Positions 56,801 to 61,477 of a stretch of DNA of 64,000 bases are shown here, piece by piece. Source of the DNA: Hydrangea macrophylla (lineage: Eukaryota > Streptophyta > Magnoliopsida > Cornales > Hydrangeaceae); assembly GCA_033977485.1 (NCBI GenBank), contig CM066988.1, forward strand, positions 8,287,501 to 8,351,500, read 5' to 3'. The position numbers were made by a program, and so were the translations under genes. The notes under the pieces are model-generated. The model had not been told where the DNA came from and did no database searches. It saw nothing but the letters and a program-made list of their open reading frames with translations. Every line of letters begins with the position of its first letter. Position 1 is the first letter of the stretch.

Positions 56801-58128
56801 TTAGCATTAGTAAAATCAACTCAACTAAGCCTTGTCCCAAATTATGAAGTTGGCTACATAAATCCTTTTCATCATTCCGTTTGGTCTAACACCATACCTC
56901 AATTAACTAACACATTATCAAACCTCTCTTTTCTACCTGTTCCCATGGCCCTTTAACTATACTAGGTACGTAAAAAAAATGTTCAGCCAATTCTTAAGGC
57001 CTTCAAGTTTAACCACAACAATGCCCAAATTTAAACCACAAATACACAATATTGCCAGCTATTGGCAAACAAGGGAACCATTACAGAGAAACCCATACAA
57101 GAACCACACTTTTTATACTATCACAAAATAATAAGCATTCGACCTCAATTTTTACTCGAAAAAAGGAGCATACCATAGAGGAACCTGCAAGCAATTCAAT
57201 AGACATCTACTAAATATTTGTTTTGTAGCATCGTCGTTATTTGAAGCCATGTATGCTTCCACATATTGCTTCCAGTACTTTGCCTGTAGAGAAAGGGAGA
57301 TGGTCACAGCATGTATGCAAACCAACTTAACAGCCAAATTCTATGCATAAGAGAAGAACTATTTCCATAAAAGAAAAAGGCCAAAAGAATCAATCATATA
57401 GATTCACAACAATTATTTGAACAACAACGTTTAGACAAATTTTTTAGCCATGAATAGTGACCATATAGTAGAGGATAAATTATTCTCACAATCATGGTTG
57501 TTAGAATCGACCAATTACGAGTTGATTCATACTAGTTGATACGAGTCTCATACAATTCGATACGATCCACTATCCAGTACAGGAGCTTAACTAAACTATA
57601 CAGGGGTGATACAGTGTAGTAGCTCAAACCCATTAGGCAATTCTCAAACATCTCCTGGAGGTATATTTTTTCCTAGCTCGAAATGAGGAAACTCATGTGT
57701 AGCACAGCCAAGAATCAACAAGTTGAACATAAAAACAAACCCAACGGACGAAATAAGATGTGATACTGACACATGGGACCGATAAGGATGCAAATGGAGT
57801 GAGTTCCACATGGCAATGGTGCAATAATGATAATGCTAAGTAAACCAAATACCCACAAAACCATTGTTTTGTTTTTTGGGATTCTAATCACAAAACTAGA
57901 CCTGTCTACCAACATAAACCAACAGCCCGTACCGTACTAATAAGGAAAAATAAATAAATAAATAAATAATGCAGGCAAAACAAAACACTCCGAGGATGAT
58001 AAAAGGGCTTACTGCTGTGGGAAATGTGGCAAGAAGCTGTTCATATATCGGTACTGCGTCTGAAATCGGCAAACGCTGAAAGAATAACAGAAAACATTAA
58101 CCCCAATAACGCAGTGGGGAAAAAAATT

Positions 58129-58163
<35 letters not shown>

Positions 58164-58279
58164 AACAAAAGAAAAAATGGGGAAAGGAAAATTTGAAGTG
58201 ACTTAACAACTCTGAAACAACTCACCAGTGCGTCATTTGCAAGTAATTCTGCAGCTTCTACATTGTATTTATCAGTCAT
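2818..58279 (-). CDS. CSTF77: Cleavage stimulation factor subunit 77 (CstF-77, suppressor-of-forked family), 22 coding exons, 749 aa
   Basis: This is the scaffold subunit of the CstF complex, which acts in the nucleus in pre-mRNA 3'-end cleavage and polyadenylation; family members dimerise through HAT repeats and bind CstF-64 and CstF-50 through the C-terminal part. Joining 22 segments, each bounded by splice sites, gives 2250 nt, that is 749 codons plus TGA, with no frame break. The closest family member I know, from Arabidopsis, is about 734 aa. By family knowledge HAT-N spans roughly residues 20-240 and HAT-C 241-550; a Ser/Pro-rich linker with a basic patch (RDRQSGKRK) and the conserved C-terminal tail ([13 protein letters not shown]) follow. 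Start: ATG at 58279 opens [11 protein letters not shown], matching the family N-terminus. Introns range from 150 bp to 12.2 kb and are swollen by transposons. All splice sites are GT-AG except intron 7 (GC-AG). Exons were assigned by eye from similarity to remembered plant homologues, so transcript support is absent. Confidence 0.95.
3520..3697. mobile_element. MULE-type MITE in intron 21
   Basis: Perfect 20-bp terminal inverted repeats start 'gagagcatttttgctcaccc'. The flanks 'catgcacata' (3510-3519) and 'catgcacgta' (3698-3707) match at 9 of 10 positions, as expected for a Mutator-like target duplication. It has no coding capacity. Confidence 0.85.
4126..4347 (-). CDS. CSTF77: CSTF77 exon 21 (part of G620, aa 621-693, part of G694)
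   Basis: Starts [20 protein letters not shown] and ends in a Ser-rich, then basic stretch [12 protein letters not shown]. Acceptor TTATAG, donor GTATGT. Confidence 0.94.
4399..4858 (+). mobile_element. Truncated Copia 3' end: polypurine tract plus LTR, plus strand
   Basis: A polypurine tract (AAGGGGGAG, ending at 4588) is followed by TGTTGAAAAATATGG, a typical Copia LTR start at 4589. The LTR-like sequence has a TATA-like 'ctatataaagg' and ends near 'ttattaca' at about 4858. Sequence 4399-4580 looks like the retrotransposon tail but codes no domain I recognise. No second LTR is seen, so this is a broken copy. It is antisense to CSTF77. Confidence 0.65.
4859..5632. other. Intron 20 remainder, no gene recognised
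   Basis: Unique-looking sequence. The minus strand near 4900-5050 has a short open stretch ([19 protein letters not shown]) that may be a remnant of some coding sequence, but I cannot name it. Confidence 0.4.
5633..5785 (-). CDS. CSTF77: CSTF77 exon 20 (part of G569, aa 570-619, part of G620)
   Basis: Starts [16 protein letters not shown] and ends [17 protein letters not shown], the Pro/Ala-rich segment that leads into the C-terminal region. Acceptor TTTCAG, donor GTAATC. Confidence 0.94.
5786..7122. other. Intron 19, 3' part, no feature identified
   Basis: AT-rich with a (T/A)-rich trinucleotide-like tract near 6120-6190. A 115-codon open frame at 6053-6400 (plus) resembles no domain I know and is probably chance or an old repeat. 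Confidence 0.45.
10347..11152. mobile_element. hAT-type non-autonomous element inside Copia A
   Basis: 12-bp terminal inverted repeats TAGGCCTGGCAA, flanked by an exact 8-bp target duplication GACATAAT (10339-10346 and 11153-11160). The inside is rich in 'gggc' near both ends and has a (GA)n microsatellite at about 10790-10832. No transposase is seen. Confidence 0.92.
11314..11510. mobile_element. MULE-type MITE inside the protease region of Copia A
   Basis: Imperfect inverted ends 'tatgttgcacggactcttc' and 'gaagagtccatgtaacattg'. An exact 9-bp target duplication ATTGGCACC (11305-11313 and 11511-11519) interrupts the DSGAN codons. Confidence 0.9.
12300..13560. other. Intron 19, 5' part, with a possible MULE-like MITE
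   Basis: Sequence 12807-13252 begins 'gaagcatgga' and ends 'tccatgcttc', and has runs of 'gtgtccgtgtcc', resembling a common plant Mutator-like MITE. No target duplication could be seen. The rest is AT-rich without a feature. Confidence 0.5.
13599..13700 (-). CDS. CSTF77: CSTF77 exon 19 (part of D535, aa 536-568, part of G569)
   Basis: Ends [17 protein letters not shown], conserved in plants. Acceptor ATACAG, donor GTATAT. Intron 18 before it is 189 bp and contains a perfect-arm hairpin. Confidence 0.93.
13757..13839. repeat. Hairpin / tiny foldback element in intron 18
   Basis: Arms 'ctctacaccca' (13782-13792) and 'tgggtgtagag' (13802-13812) pair perfectly around a 9-nt loop. Outer arms 'gttaaatacgccca' and 'tgggtgtatttattaac' extend the stem with gaps. 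It fills almost half of a 189-bp intron. A small MITE is the simplest reading. Confidence 0.7.
13890..13956 (-). CDS. CSTF77: CSTF77 exon 18 (aa 513-534, part of D535)
   Basis: Codes [20 protein letters not shown] then FI. Acceptor TTTCAG, donor GTGCTT. It starts the less conserved linker after HAT-C. It is separated from exon 17 by 7.5 kb of transposon-rich intron. Confidence 0.9.
14156..15850. mobile_element. Pack-MULE (Mutator-like element with captured gene pieces) in intron 17
   Basis: Inverted ends start 'gggaaaattacac' on both sides and stay similar for about 60 bp, each holding two copies of 'acaccccctgaggttt'. An exact 9-bp target duplication AAAAATCAA flanks it (14147-14155 and 15851-15859). 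No transposase is seen. Between the ends are coding fragments of a DUF659/BED-type gene (14745-15348). A (CAT)n run (about 14396-14420) and a GT/GAA-rich tract (15610-15660) are also inside. Confidence 0.9.
14790..15348 (+). pseudogene. Captured fragments of a BED/DUF659 hAT-domesticated protein gene
   Basis: One frame (14790-15000) has a BED-finger-like N-terminus: [15 protein letters not shown], then [19 protein letters not shown]. After a deletion and frame change, a second frame (15019-15348) has [32 protein letters not shown] and ends [12 protein letters not shown] before a stop. These match the start and DUF659-proximal part of the plant hAT-like gene family I know. Middle parts (including the zinc ligands after KGxGxWYW) and the hAT dimerisation domain are absent. 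The second frame is open from an ATG, so a short product is conceivable but unproven. Confidence 0.85.
15960..18117. mobile_element. PIF/Harbinger-like non-autonomous unit 1
   Basis: Begins 'acgtttgtttggtggataag' followed by 'gggggattggactaaaatagtc', as in the adjacent unit 2. It shares with unit 2 the order of 'tagatctac' motifs, a terminal block with 'atggaaaac-gaagac' and the end 'ccaaacacagtatt'. It carries no intact transposase. Its ends are degenerate. Confidence 0.55.
18121..20739. mobile_element. PIF/Harbinger-like unit 2 with transposase tail remnant
   Basis: The left end 'gcctcgtttgtttggcagat' pairs with the right end 'ccggcaaacaaacgaggc'. The right terminus is present twice, ending near 20668 and 20738. 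On the plus strand at about 19880-19943 a frame reads [19 protein letters not shown], resembling the C-terminal end of plant Harbinger (ALP1-like) transposases. The rest of the transposase is missing. Target duplication is unclear (TAA versus CAA). Confidence 0.6.
20740..21473 (+). pseudogene. Short Copia RT relic in intron 17
   Basis: At 20929-20976 the plus strand reads [16 protein letters not shown], which matches the Copia reverse-transcriptase motif around the first catalytic Asp (NAFLHGDL type). The flanks are frameshifted and no LTR is seen, so it is an old fragment. Nothing else is recognised up to exon 17. Confidence 0.6.
21474..21626 (-). CDS. CSTF77: CSTF77 exon 17 (aa 462-512)
   Basis: Codes [18 protein letters not shown], then [18 protein letters not shown] and LDHLARQE, a plant CstF-77 signature after the HAT array. 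Acceptor CTGCAG is followed by GTTCAG; the donor is GTATCT. Confidence 0.95.
21627..22711. other. Intron 16, 3' part, no feature
   Basis: AT-rich with A-runs and a short (GA)n after an A-run near 21670-21700. No gene or clear repeat boundaries seen. Confidence 0.45.
22712..22989. mobile_element. Stowaway MITE (Tc1/mariner type) in intron 16
   Basis: Ends CTCCCTCCGTCCCATAATAA with the matching inverted repeat at the right, about 23 bp and near perfect, flanked by TA on both sides (22710-22711, 22990-22991). This is the standard plant Stowaway signature. Confidence 0.95.
23392..23684 (+). mobile_element. TRIM copy 1 (miniature LTR retrotransposon)
   Basis: Two ~70-bp terminal repeats (23392-23465 and 23616-23684) share 'cttgatatacattgttggg' and 'cattctct'. 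Right after the first, 'tcgcatgatagcc' is a degenerate TGGTATCAGAGCC primer-binding site. A G-rich tract (aacggggtcgcagt) precedes the second. There is no coding capacity. It is in intron 16 and antisense to CSTF77. Confidence 0.75.
23825..23884 (-). CDS. CSTF77: CSTF77 exon 16 (aa 442-461)
   Basis: Codes [20 protein letters not shown], the last clear HAT repeat. Acceptor ATGTAG, donor GTAGTG. Confidence 0.95.
23885..26001. other. Intron 15, including a large TIR element near 24929-25848
   Basis: 'atgctccatttgttttaatg' at about 24926 and its inverse ending 'caaatggagcat' at 25848 form terminal inverted repeats of a common plant DNA element. Inside, a 'tacacacttttgcata'/'catgaatatatacaaa' block occurs twice (about 25080-25230 and 25470-25590), with (AT)n and (AC)n tracts. 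A TATA-like 'ctataaaaggg' sits near 24380 in unclassified sequence. Confidence 0.6.
26002..26098 (-). CDS. CSTF77: CSTF77 exon 15 (part of E409, aa 410-441)
   Basis: Codes [20 protein letters not shown] and ends PPEESVE, the classic HAT-C repeat with its FERAL helix. Acceptor TTGCAG, donor GTATTG. Confidence 0.95.
26099..27863. other. Introns 14 and 13 with a hAT-like MITE at 27377-27656
   Basis: 27377-27656 begins 'aggccctgtttg' and ends 'caaacaggccc', the usual ends of plant hAT-type MITEs. It contains 'ctttagagccccaaaagcatg', also found near 53690. The rest (26100-26690, 26762-27370) is AT-rich without a clear feature. Confidence 0.55.
26697..26761 (-). CDS. CSTF77: CSTF77 exon 14 (aa 388-408, part of E409)
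   Basis: Codes [20 protein letters not shown] and L plus GA of a glutamate codon. Acceptor ATGCAG, donor GTGAGT. Confidence 0.95.
27864..28004 (-). CDS. CSTF77: CSTF77 exon 13 (aa 341-387)
   Basis: Codes [38 protein letters not shown] and ends LDKDSK. Acceptor CTGCAG; the donor GTCTTT is a weak match to consensus. Confidence 0.95.
28005..28900. other. Intron 12, right part before Copia B
   Basis: 28676-28750 starts 'taggaagcaccagtaagggtg' and is rich in 'gggtgc'. Similar gene-poor sequence in inverse sense ('ccgcaccc') occurs at about 39980-40100 beyond the Copia nest. This suggests an older DNA element that the Copia split, but its ends are weak. Confidence 0.4.
29050..30333 (-). pseudogene. 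Copia B RT-RNase H (3' part, open for about 420 codons)
   Basis: Continues the RT after the nested insertion: [44 protein letters not shown], then RNase [19 protein letters not shown] and the end [13 protein letters not shown]. The YVDD core is intact. A loss of the usual SLYGLKQ reading (here [10 protein letters not shown]) marks local damage near 30150. Confidence 0.9.
30479..34934 (-). pseudogene. Copia B2 gag-pol remnant
   Basis: Gag has [13 protein letters not shown] and a CCHC knuckle [14 protein letters not shown] near 34140. Protease [13 protein letters not shown] is near 33800. Integrase is at 32660-33281, with [18 protein letters not shown] (N to K beside the catalytic Asp) and [14 protein letters not shown] runs from about 32000 to 30770, with [23 protein letters not shown] and [13 protein letters not shown]. 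The end is [13 protein letters not shown]. Frameshifts occur near 34380, 32690, 31620 and 30765. A Lys/Glu-rich low-complexity stretch lies at about 32340-32460. Confidence 0.9.
35120..35280. repeat. AACAGT minisatellite in the Copia B2 leader
   Basis: About eight units of 'gatgaacagtgctgc' / 'gatgaacagtaacccg' in tandem (15-16 bp each, alternating to give a ~30-bp period) lie between the primer-binding site and gag. Confidence 0.85.
35744..38909 (-). pseudogene. Copia B gag-protease-integrase and start of RT (5' part)
   Basis: Gag begins near 38909, with [14 protein letters not shown] and a CCHC knuckle [14 protein letters not shown]. Protease [10 protein letters not shown] is near 37720. 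GAG-pre-integrase [10 protein letters not shown] follows. Integrase has [13 protein letters not shown] but a frameshift where QNGVAERKN is expected (about 36870). RT start has [20 protein letters not shown] and ETFAPVAKM, cut there by the nested element. Several other frame breaks and stops (near 38640, 38390, 37600 and 37170) make it inactive as read. Confidence 0.9.
39527..40221. other. Intron 12, left part after Copia B
   Basis: A ~45-bp block with 'attcaatgtttttaaaatca' is repeated in tandem at about 39573-39690, and 'acattgcaatcacacaacatgac' occurs twice (about 39730 and 39820). 39980-40100 is rich in 'gccgcaccc'. No gene. Confidence 0.5.
40222..40290 (-). CDS. CSTF77: CSTF77 exon 12 (aa 318-340)
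   Basis: Codes [20 protein letters not shown] and HIQ. Acceptor GTACAG, donor GTATGG. The following intron 12 is 12.2 kb and contains the nested Copia pair. Confidence 0.94.
40501..40532. repeat. (GT)n microsatellite in intron 11
   Basis: About 16 GT units, preceded by an (AAT)n run at about 40450-40480. Confidence 0.95.
40733..40791 (-). CDS. CSTF77: CSTF77 exon 11 (part of D298, aa 299-317)
   Basis: Codes [19 protein letters not shown]. Acceptor ATTAG, donor GTACAA. Intron 10, between exons 10 and 11, is short (184 bp). Confidence 0.94.
40976..41096 (-). CDS. CSTF77: CSTF77 exon 10 (aa 258-297, part of D298)
   Basis: Codes [20 protein letters not shown] and then [12 protein letters not shown], a diagnostic CstF-77 HAT motif. 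Acceptor ATCCAG, donor GTAATT. Confidence 0.95.
41781..46928 (-). mobile_element. Copia retrotransposon C (intron 9, sense)
   Basis: LTRs at 41781-41932 and 46777-46928 (152 bp) differ at three sites. Exact target duplication ATCCA (41776-41780 and 46929-46933). TGGTATCAGA primer-binding site at 46776; polypurine tract at 41933. Same lineage layout as A, B and B2, including a G-rich leader (46430-46760 on the plus strand). Confidence 0.95.
41940..46210 (-). pseudogene. Copia C gag-pol remnant with a stop in YVDD
   Basis: Gag starts near 46176, with [10 protein letters not shown] and [14 protein letters not shown]. Protease [12 protein letters not shown] is near 45000. GAG-pre-integrase [10 protein letters not shown] follows. 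Integrase has [13 protein letters not shown] and [14 protein letters not shown] has [26 protein letters not shown] and then LIV-stop-VDD near 42837, where the catalytic-loop Tyr codon is TAA. RNase H is in pieces ([16 protein letters not shown]). Frame breaks also lie near 45940, 45215, 43640 and 42540. It is inactive. Confidence 0.9.
46929..47963. other. Intron 9, 5' part
   Basis: Contains repeated 'aagtgaaatttctcttac'-like sequence (47000-47230), a (GGT)n-rich tract (47300-47520) and, at 47760-47935, sequence ending 'gtatcccaagcgggctct' that resembles the hAT-like element at 55141-55365. Confidence 0.5.
47964..48027 (-). CDS. CSTF77: CSTF77 exon 9 (part of K236, aa 237-257)
   Basis: Codes [21 protein letters not shown], residues linking HAT-N and HAT-C. 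The acceptor TTTCAG|AG keeps frame with the split lysine; the donor is GTACTA. The next intron (6.9 kb) contains Copia C. Confidence 0.94.
48279..48854. mobile_element. MULE-like TIR element in intron 8
   Basis: The left end 'gggtaaaatacaatggcctg' and right end '...ggtgaaatttacc' are inverted relatives with 'ccctgaggt' / 'acctcaagg' inside. The flanks 'attaataa' (ends 48278) and 'attaatat' (from 48855) look like a target duplication. Confidence 0.65.
49330..50215 (+). repeat. Probable solo LTR (Gypsy-like) in intron 8
   Basis: GC-richer than its surroundings, with a TATA box 'ctataaatagga' at 49849 followed by a CT-rich, leader-like region to about 50200, as in large plant LTRs. Ends and target duplication were not found, so class and limits are uncertain. 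It is antisense to CSTF77. Confidence 0.4.
50243..50688. mobile_element. MULE-like MITE in intron 8
   Basis: Ends 'ctatgtagca' and 'gtgctacatag' are inverted. Inside are 'gacatggggacccg' and 'gtgtcggtgtccgacac', typical of the same MITE group as 12807-13252. No clear target duplication. Confidence 0.55.
50780..50827. repeat. (GA)n microsatellite in intron 8
   Basis: An uninterrupted GA run of about 24 units. Confidence 0.95.
51104..51343 (+). mobile_element. TRIM copy 2 in intron 8
   Basis: Terminal repeats at 51104-51169 and 51274-51343 share 'tgaagctt', 'cccattctc' and 'gacttaa' with copy 1. The primer-binding-site position reads 'gttctggtatgca'. It is more decayed than copy 1, has the same strand and is non-coding. 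Confidence 0.7.
51629..51675 (-). CDS. CSTF77: CSTF77 micro-exon 8 (aa 221-235, part of K236)
   Basis: A 47-nt exon coding [15 protein letters not shown] plus two bases of a lysine codon. Acceptor CACAG, donor GTGAGA. It is isolated by introns of 1.6 and 3.6 kb and was found only by searching for the conserved QWxAWKK motif. Gene finders may miss it. Confidence 0.92.
51676..53235. other. Intron 7 with a ~170-bp tandem duplication at 52250-52562
   Basis: A block starting 'cgcatcggatgcatacccaa' and ending 'gaatccccagcacctgtatc' occurs twice, head to tail (about 52250-52419 and 52420-52562). The end 'acaccggtgcttcctag' resembles a MULE-type terminus. The remaining intron sequence has no recognised feature. 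Confidence 0.7.
53236..53364 (-). CDS. CSTF77: CSTF77 exon 7 (aa 178-220)
   Basis: Codes [19 protein letters not shown] and [21 protein letters not shown]. The acceptor is ATGCAG. The exon must end after the lysine of SYK to fit the family, which leaves a donor of AAG|GCAATA, a GC-AG intron. Confidence 0.92.
53365..54448. other. Intron 6 with old MITE-like sequences
   Basis: 53588-53770 shares 'tttagagccccagaagcatg' with the hAT-like element in intron 13. 53940-54310 has a doubled 'gaatcgtatcgacctgt' and ends 'ttgaccaattctaacaac', which recurs in inverse form at 57497 ('gttgttagaatcgaccaat'). Confidence 0.5.
54449..54589 (-). CDS. CSTF77: CSTF77 exon 6 (aa 131-177)
   Basis: Codes [19 protein letters not shown] and [19 protein letters not shown], the HAT-N core. 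Acceptor GTGCAG, donor GTAATA, phase 0 on both sides. Confidence 0.95.
54644..54883. mobile_element. MULE-type MITE filling most of intron 5
   Basis: Inverted ends 'gggtaaatgcat' and 'atgcatttcaccc' extend imperfectly for about 30 bp. An exact 9-bp target duplication AAACCCAAA flanks it (54635-54643 and 54884-54892). It makes up 240 of the 334 bp of the intron and ends 40 bp from the exon 5 donor. Confidence 0.92.
54924..54985 (-). CDS. CSTF77: CSTF77 exon 5 (part of G110, aa 111-130)
   Basis: Codes [20 protein letters not shown]. The acceptor is AACAG. The donor GTTTGT is weak compared with the others. The next intron (334 bp) is mostly a MITE. Confidence 0.92.
54986..56376. other. Intron 4 with a hAT-like element and a TRIM solo LTR
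   Basis: 55141-55365 starts 'gaacctgtttggttc' and ends 'atcccaaacgggatc', a common plant hAT-type MITE form. 55688-55757 is a single TRIM terminal repeat ('tgaagcttgatacacattg', ends 'aacttaac'). No gene. Confidence 0.6.
56377..56477 (-). CDS. CSTF77: CSTF77 exon 4 (part of W76, aa 77-109, part of G110)
   Basis: Codes [15 protein letters not shown] and then [13 protein letters not shown], strongly conserved in plant CstF-77. Acceptor TTGTAG, donor GTGTGT; both ends fall inside codons and restore frame with exons 3 and 5. Confidence 0.95.
56478..58012. other. Introns 3 and 2, no gene
   Basis: AT-rich intron sequence. 57497-57600 matches the 'ttgttagaatcgacc' repeat seen in intron 6. An (AAAT)n run lies at about 57945-57970. 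Confidence 0.5.
57174..57283 (-). CDS. CSTF77: CSTF77 exon 3 (aa 40-75, plus part of W76)
   Basis: Begins [12 protein letters not shown] and contains [13 protein letters not shown], a hallmark HAT segment of the family. Acceptor CTACAG, donor GTATGC; the tryptophan codon is split TG|G across intron 3. Confidence 0.95.
58013..58075 (-). CDS. CSTF77: CSTF77 exon 2 (aa 19-39)
   Basis: Codes [15 protein letters not shown] and on to FPTA, the first HAT helix pair. It is bounded by TTCAG and GTAAGC, phase 0 at both ends. Intron 1, upstream of it, is only 150 bp and holds a run of 28 A on the plus strand (a T tract in the transcript). Confidence 0.92.
58226..58279 (-). CDS. CSTF77: CSTF77 exon 1 (aa 1-18)
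   Basis: Codes [18 protein letters not shown] and ends in phase 0 before GTGAGT. No in-frame ATG is seen in the short upstream reading frame, so this ATG is taken as the start. The transcription start and any 5' UTR intron cannot be placed. Confidence 0.88.
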
Positions 58280-58531
58280 GACGACGTGATAGTTGCAAAT
58301 CAGTGTCCTCTGCTCGGCTTGAACATACAAAATCAACACCCACTTAATTCAGTCACCTATCCTCCTCAGCCCCATTTGACCTAAATGCGAGAGGATCTTC
58401 AATCAGCTTCCCCCTATATCAATTCATTACTTAGTTTTTAGGAAGCCTTAAAAAGTTGCATACTGGCCTGCAGGTTTAAGGGCACCTGTCCTAAGGCTCG
58501 GTTTGGTTCACGCATTTAAAATCAATATAGA

Positions 58532-58671
58532 GTAATGATTCGTGCACATAAAATGTGCACATAAAGATCTAGCCCATTTATTTTGGTGGGTTCTATGTGT
58601 GTAGGGATGTATCCCACTAAAATGAATGGCTCAGATCTCTATGTGCACATTTTATATGCACGTAGCATTAC
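58532..58671. mobile_element. MITE about 250 bp upstream of the CSTF77 ATG
   Basis: Inverted arms of about 58 bp: 'gtaatgattcgtgcacataa' on the left against an inverse ending 'cgtagcattac' on the right, with 'cacattttatatgcac' and 'agatct' conserved in both arms. Nearly the whole element is stem. It lies in the 5' flank or 5' UTR region. Confidence 0.8.
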
Positions 58672-60100
58672 CCATCTATATAACATACTATAATATAACT
58701 AAAACAAGCACCGAAAAATCAATTGAAAAACTAAACTTATAAATTTCTAATGAAAAAAATTCACTCTCGATGAAGTCTAATTCAGCTAGGACAATTCAAA
58801 TCAAAGCGCGGACCGAACCGATCAAACCTATTTGTTCTGTTTTCAAAAGTATAGTCATAGAAGAAAACCAAACCGACCAACCGACCGAACTGAGCAGTTC
58901 TTAAATTTTTTAACACTACAAATCCAGTACTTAATTTTCTGTTTTATCAAACAAATCCCAAATATTGATTTTTTTTTGTATACAGAAAATATTAAGATGT
59001 TGAATTTGCAGTTCTTAAAATAATATTTCAAGCACTGAAATAGACTGCATTTAATGACTTTTTTAGTAAAAAAAAACTTAAATAAAGTTTTCAATAGGTT
59101 TTTTTCTATTTTTCAATGAAGTAGTACGTTATCAAACTGTCACGCCCCGGAATGGCAAAAATAGAGAAAAATAAATTTTCTTTTTGGGTCTGTAGGCAAT
59201 GACTGGTGAAGTTACTGAATTATCCATACCACGAAATTCTAAATGCTAAAATAGAAAGAACATTAAACTAATCATAATAAAACGTACTAACTATTACAAC
59301 ATCATAGAAAAACATAGTAATAAGATCTTATGGCAACGTATGCCCTTAATACAAAGCATAATACTAAAGCTGGATAATAGGATTAGCACTACAATCTATC
59401 CTATTTCTTCAGCTGGCTTATACATAGTCGCCAACATAGCAGTCTTCTCCAACGTCTCCTACTCCAGTAGGCCCATCTTATGCATACCCCTCCTCTGAGT
59501 AGTATCCGTCATTATAAAGGCCACCATCTGCATTGTAAGCAATAGGATAGTCTGGACGGGGAATGTCCAGGCATAAAAGGTTGTCAGCTTACTGAAAGCT
59601 GAGTGAGTAGAAACCTACACAATATCATAAGGCTAAAGTAATTATAAGTTAGGACAATATATCATAATACTACTAATAATATCTTCTCTTTACTCCAACT
59701 CATTAACTGATTACTATCATCTTGTTACTCACCGCTCTTAGGACGACTTGGTCCAGCCCACCGTATTTAAGGATATATGCTCAGCCCATGCTTTTAAGGA
59801 CATATCATGACTAAGTGCCCGTCCACGCAAGATTTCCAAAACTTATCAAACATATCTACGTTCTGTACTAATACCGATACATGACATCCCCTTGTGGCAT
59901 GAGTACTACTCTGATTAAAATTAAACGGATATCTGATTTACGACAACCACGTTGCCTACCGCTACCACGTGTTTTCTCATTACTCTTAACGTTATCTAAT
60001 CATAGCATCGCATCATCTCTAATTCAACAATAACGCATAATGAAAGTATGAAATGGTATTTAAACAACTAAGCAGTTCATAACATAGATAAACAGAGATA
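58672..60100. other. 5' flank, probable minus-strand LTR-like sequence from 59143
   Basis: Sequence 'tgtcacgccccgg' at 59141 resembles the terminus seen in many plant LTR elements, followed by several hundred bases of unclassified sequence. No open reading frame of interest was found. An upstream promoter of CSTF77 must lie before or within 58300-58530, but no motif is convincing. Confidence 0.35.
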
Positions 60101-60118
60101 TCAGCAATCTATAAGTAC

Positions 60119-60268
60119 CAATCGATTGAAGTCATTTTGAACAAAGGGTGTCAATCGATTGAAGTTATTTTTAATCGATTAAGGGAACAGTAAGTTCAAT
60201 CGATTAAAATCCATTTCAATCAATTCAAATAAGTTTCAATCGATTGAATCAAAGTTCAATCGATTGAT
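60119..60268. repeat. Palindrome cluster 1 (TTCAATCGATTGAA type)
   Basis: Seven sites at about 60119, 60151, 60172, 60195, 60215, 60235 and 60255, most spaced 20-23 bp. The core is AATCGATT; one site is degenerate (AATCAATT). Confidence 0.85.
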
Positions 60269-60526
60269 CAAGACATCTTTTCCCTGAAATAAGCAAAAGC
60301 GGACTAGGGCTTTGGTTTGCCATTTTGGTTCATTCCTTCACGTTAAAACTCCTAAAAATATCACTTTTTATGCTATTTAGTGAGTTTAGAACTCACCAAA
60401 GTGATCAAGAGGGTGTTCGGTGAGCTTAGTGAGCTTGGGCTCTAATGGCCAACCTCCCTATTTCTCCTCTTCTCCTTTATGTCTTTCTCTTATCTCCTTC
60501 TCTTTCTGTTCTTCTTATTTTCCTCC

Positions 60527-60532
<6 letters not shown>

Positions 60533-60581
<49 letters not shown>
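60533..60581. repeat. (CT)n microsatellite
   Basis: An uninterrupted CT run of about 24 units in the region upstream of CSTF77. Confidence 0.95.
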
Positions 60582-60585
<4 letters not shown>

Positions 60586-60867
60586 ATATGTATAGTGTAT
60601 GGGTATATATATATGTATAAAAGTATGTATGTATATGTATATATATCTTTTCTCTCTCTAAACTACCTCTCTATCAACAACCATACACACACGAACACAT
60701 GAAAAATGAGTAAATTTATAGAGAGGGAGAGGGTACAGGTGGCAACTTCTATGAAATATGGGGGATAAGGTGTAATACCATGTATTTTCATTGTACTTTT
60801 TTTCTTAAACTCTTTTGATATAATAAGATTCAGTGTGCTTGAATTTACATTTCTTGTAATTTCAGCG

Positions 60868-61060
60868 TTCAATCGATCGAGCAAGCTTTGAGCGATCGAG
60901 AGTTTCATTTCTCAATCGATCGAACCCACTTCGAGCGATCAAACCTCTGCCGACCTGAATTATGACGTGGAACCTTTTCTCAAGCAATTGAACCCATCTC
61001 AATCGATTGAACCTTGACCGACTTGTTCTCAAATGATCGAACTCTCTTCGATCGATCGAA
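60868..61060. repeat. Palindrome cluster 2 (ATCGATCGA type)
   Basis: Eight sites at about 60868, 60888, 60911, 60930, 60979, 60998, 61028 and 61047, forming pairs about 19-20 bp apart. Perfect forms include CTCAATCGATTGAA and TTCGATCGATCGAA. Confidence 0.85.
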
Positions 61061-61477
61061 CTCTGAATTATCAGTATACGTGTTCTGCCACCTGTCCTCC
61101 ATATTTTCCTATATATACACCCTCATATATATGGGTTTGGGGTTGCTGAAATCCTCAAAGAGTTAGAGAGAGAGAGAGAAAGAGGTTATATATAGATTAT
61201 ATACACAATCATACACTTCTATATATACATTTATATATCTACACACACACCCGGTTATATACATATACACACATAACTCATAGTCACACACTCTCGGCCA
61301 GAGAGAAGAAGATAAGAAGAAGGAGCAAGAGCAAAAGAGAGAAGATAGAGACATAGAAGGAGAGAAGAAGAGAGAGAAACCACCGAGGAACCCACGGCCA
61401 CCCCGAGCTTGCCGATGTCACCGATGTTAGCGATGGGTGTCAATACTCACTCTATAGCGTAGGTATGTTGCCGATCT

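Noticed and set aside
58127..58339. A longer N-terminal extension of CSTF77 from the frame open upstream of MTDKYN
   Set aside because: The upstream frame has no ATG, and family members begin at M-x-DKY. The stretch is more likely 5' UTR.
60420..60702. Open frames with long Leu/Ser runs
   Set aside because: They are translations of the (CT)n microsatellite.
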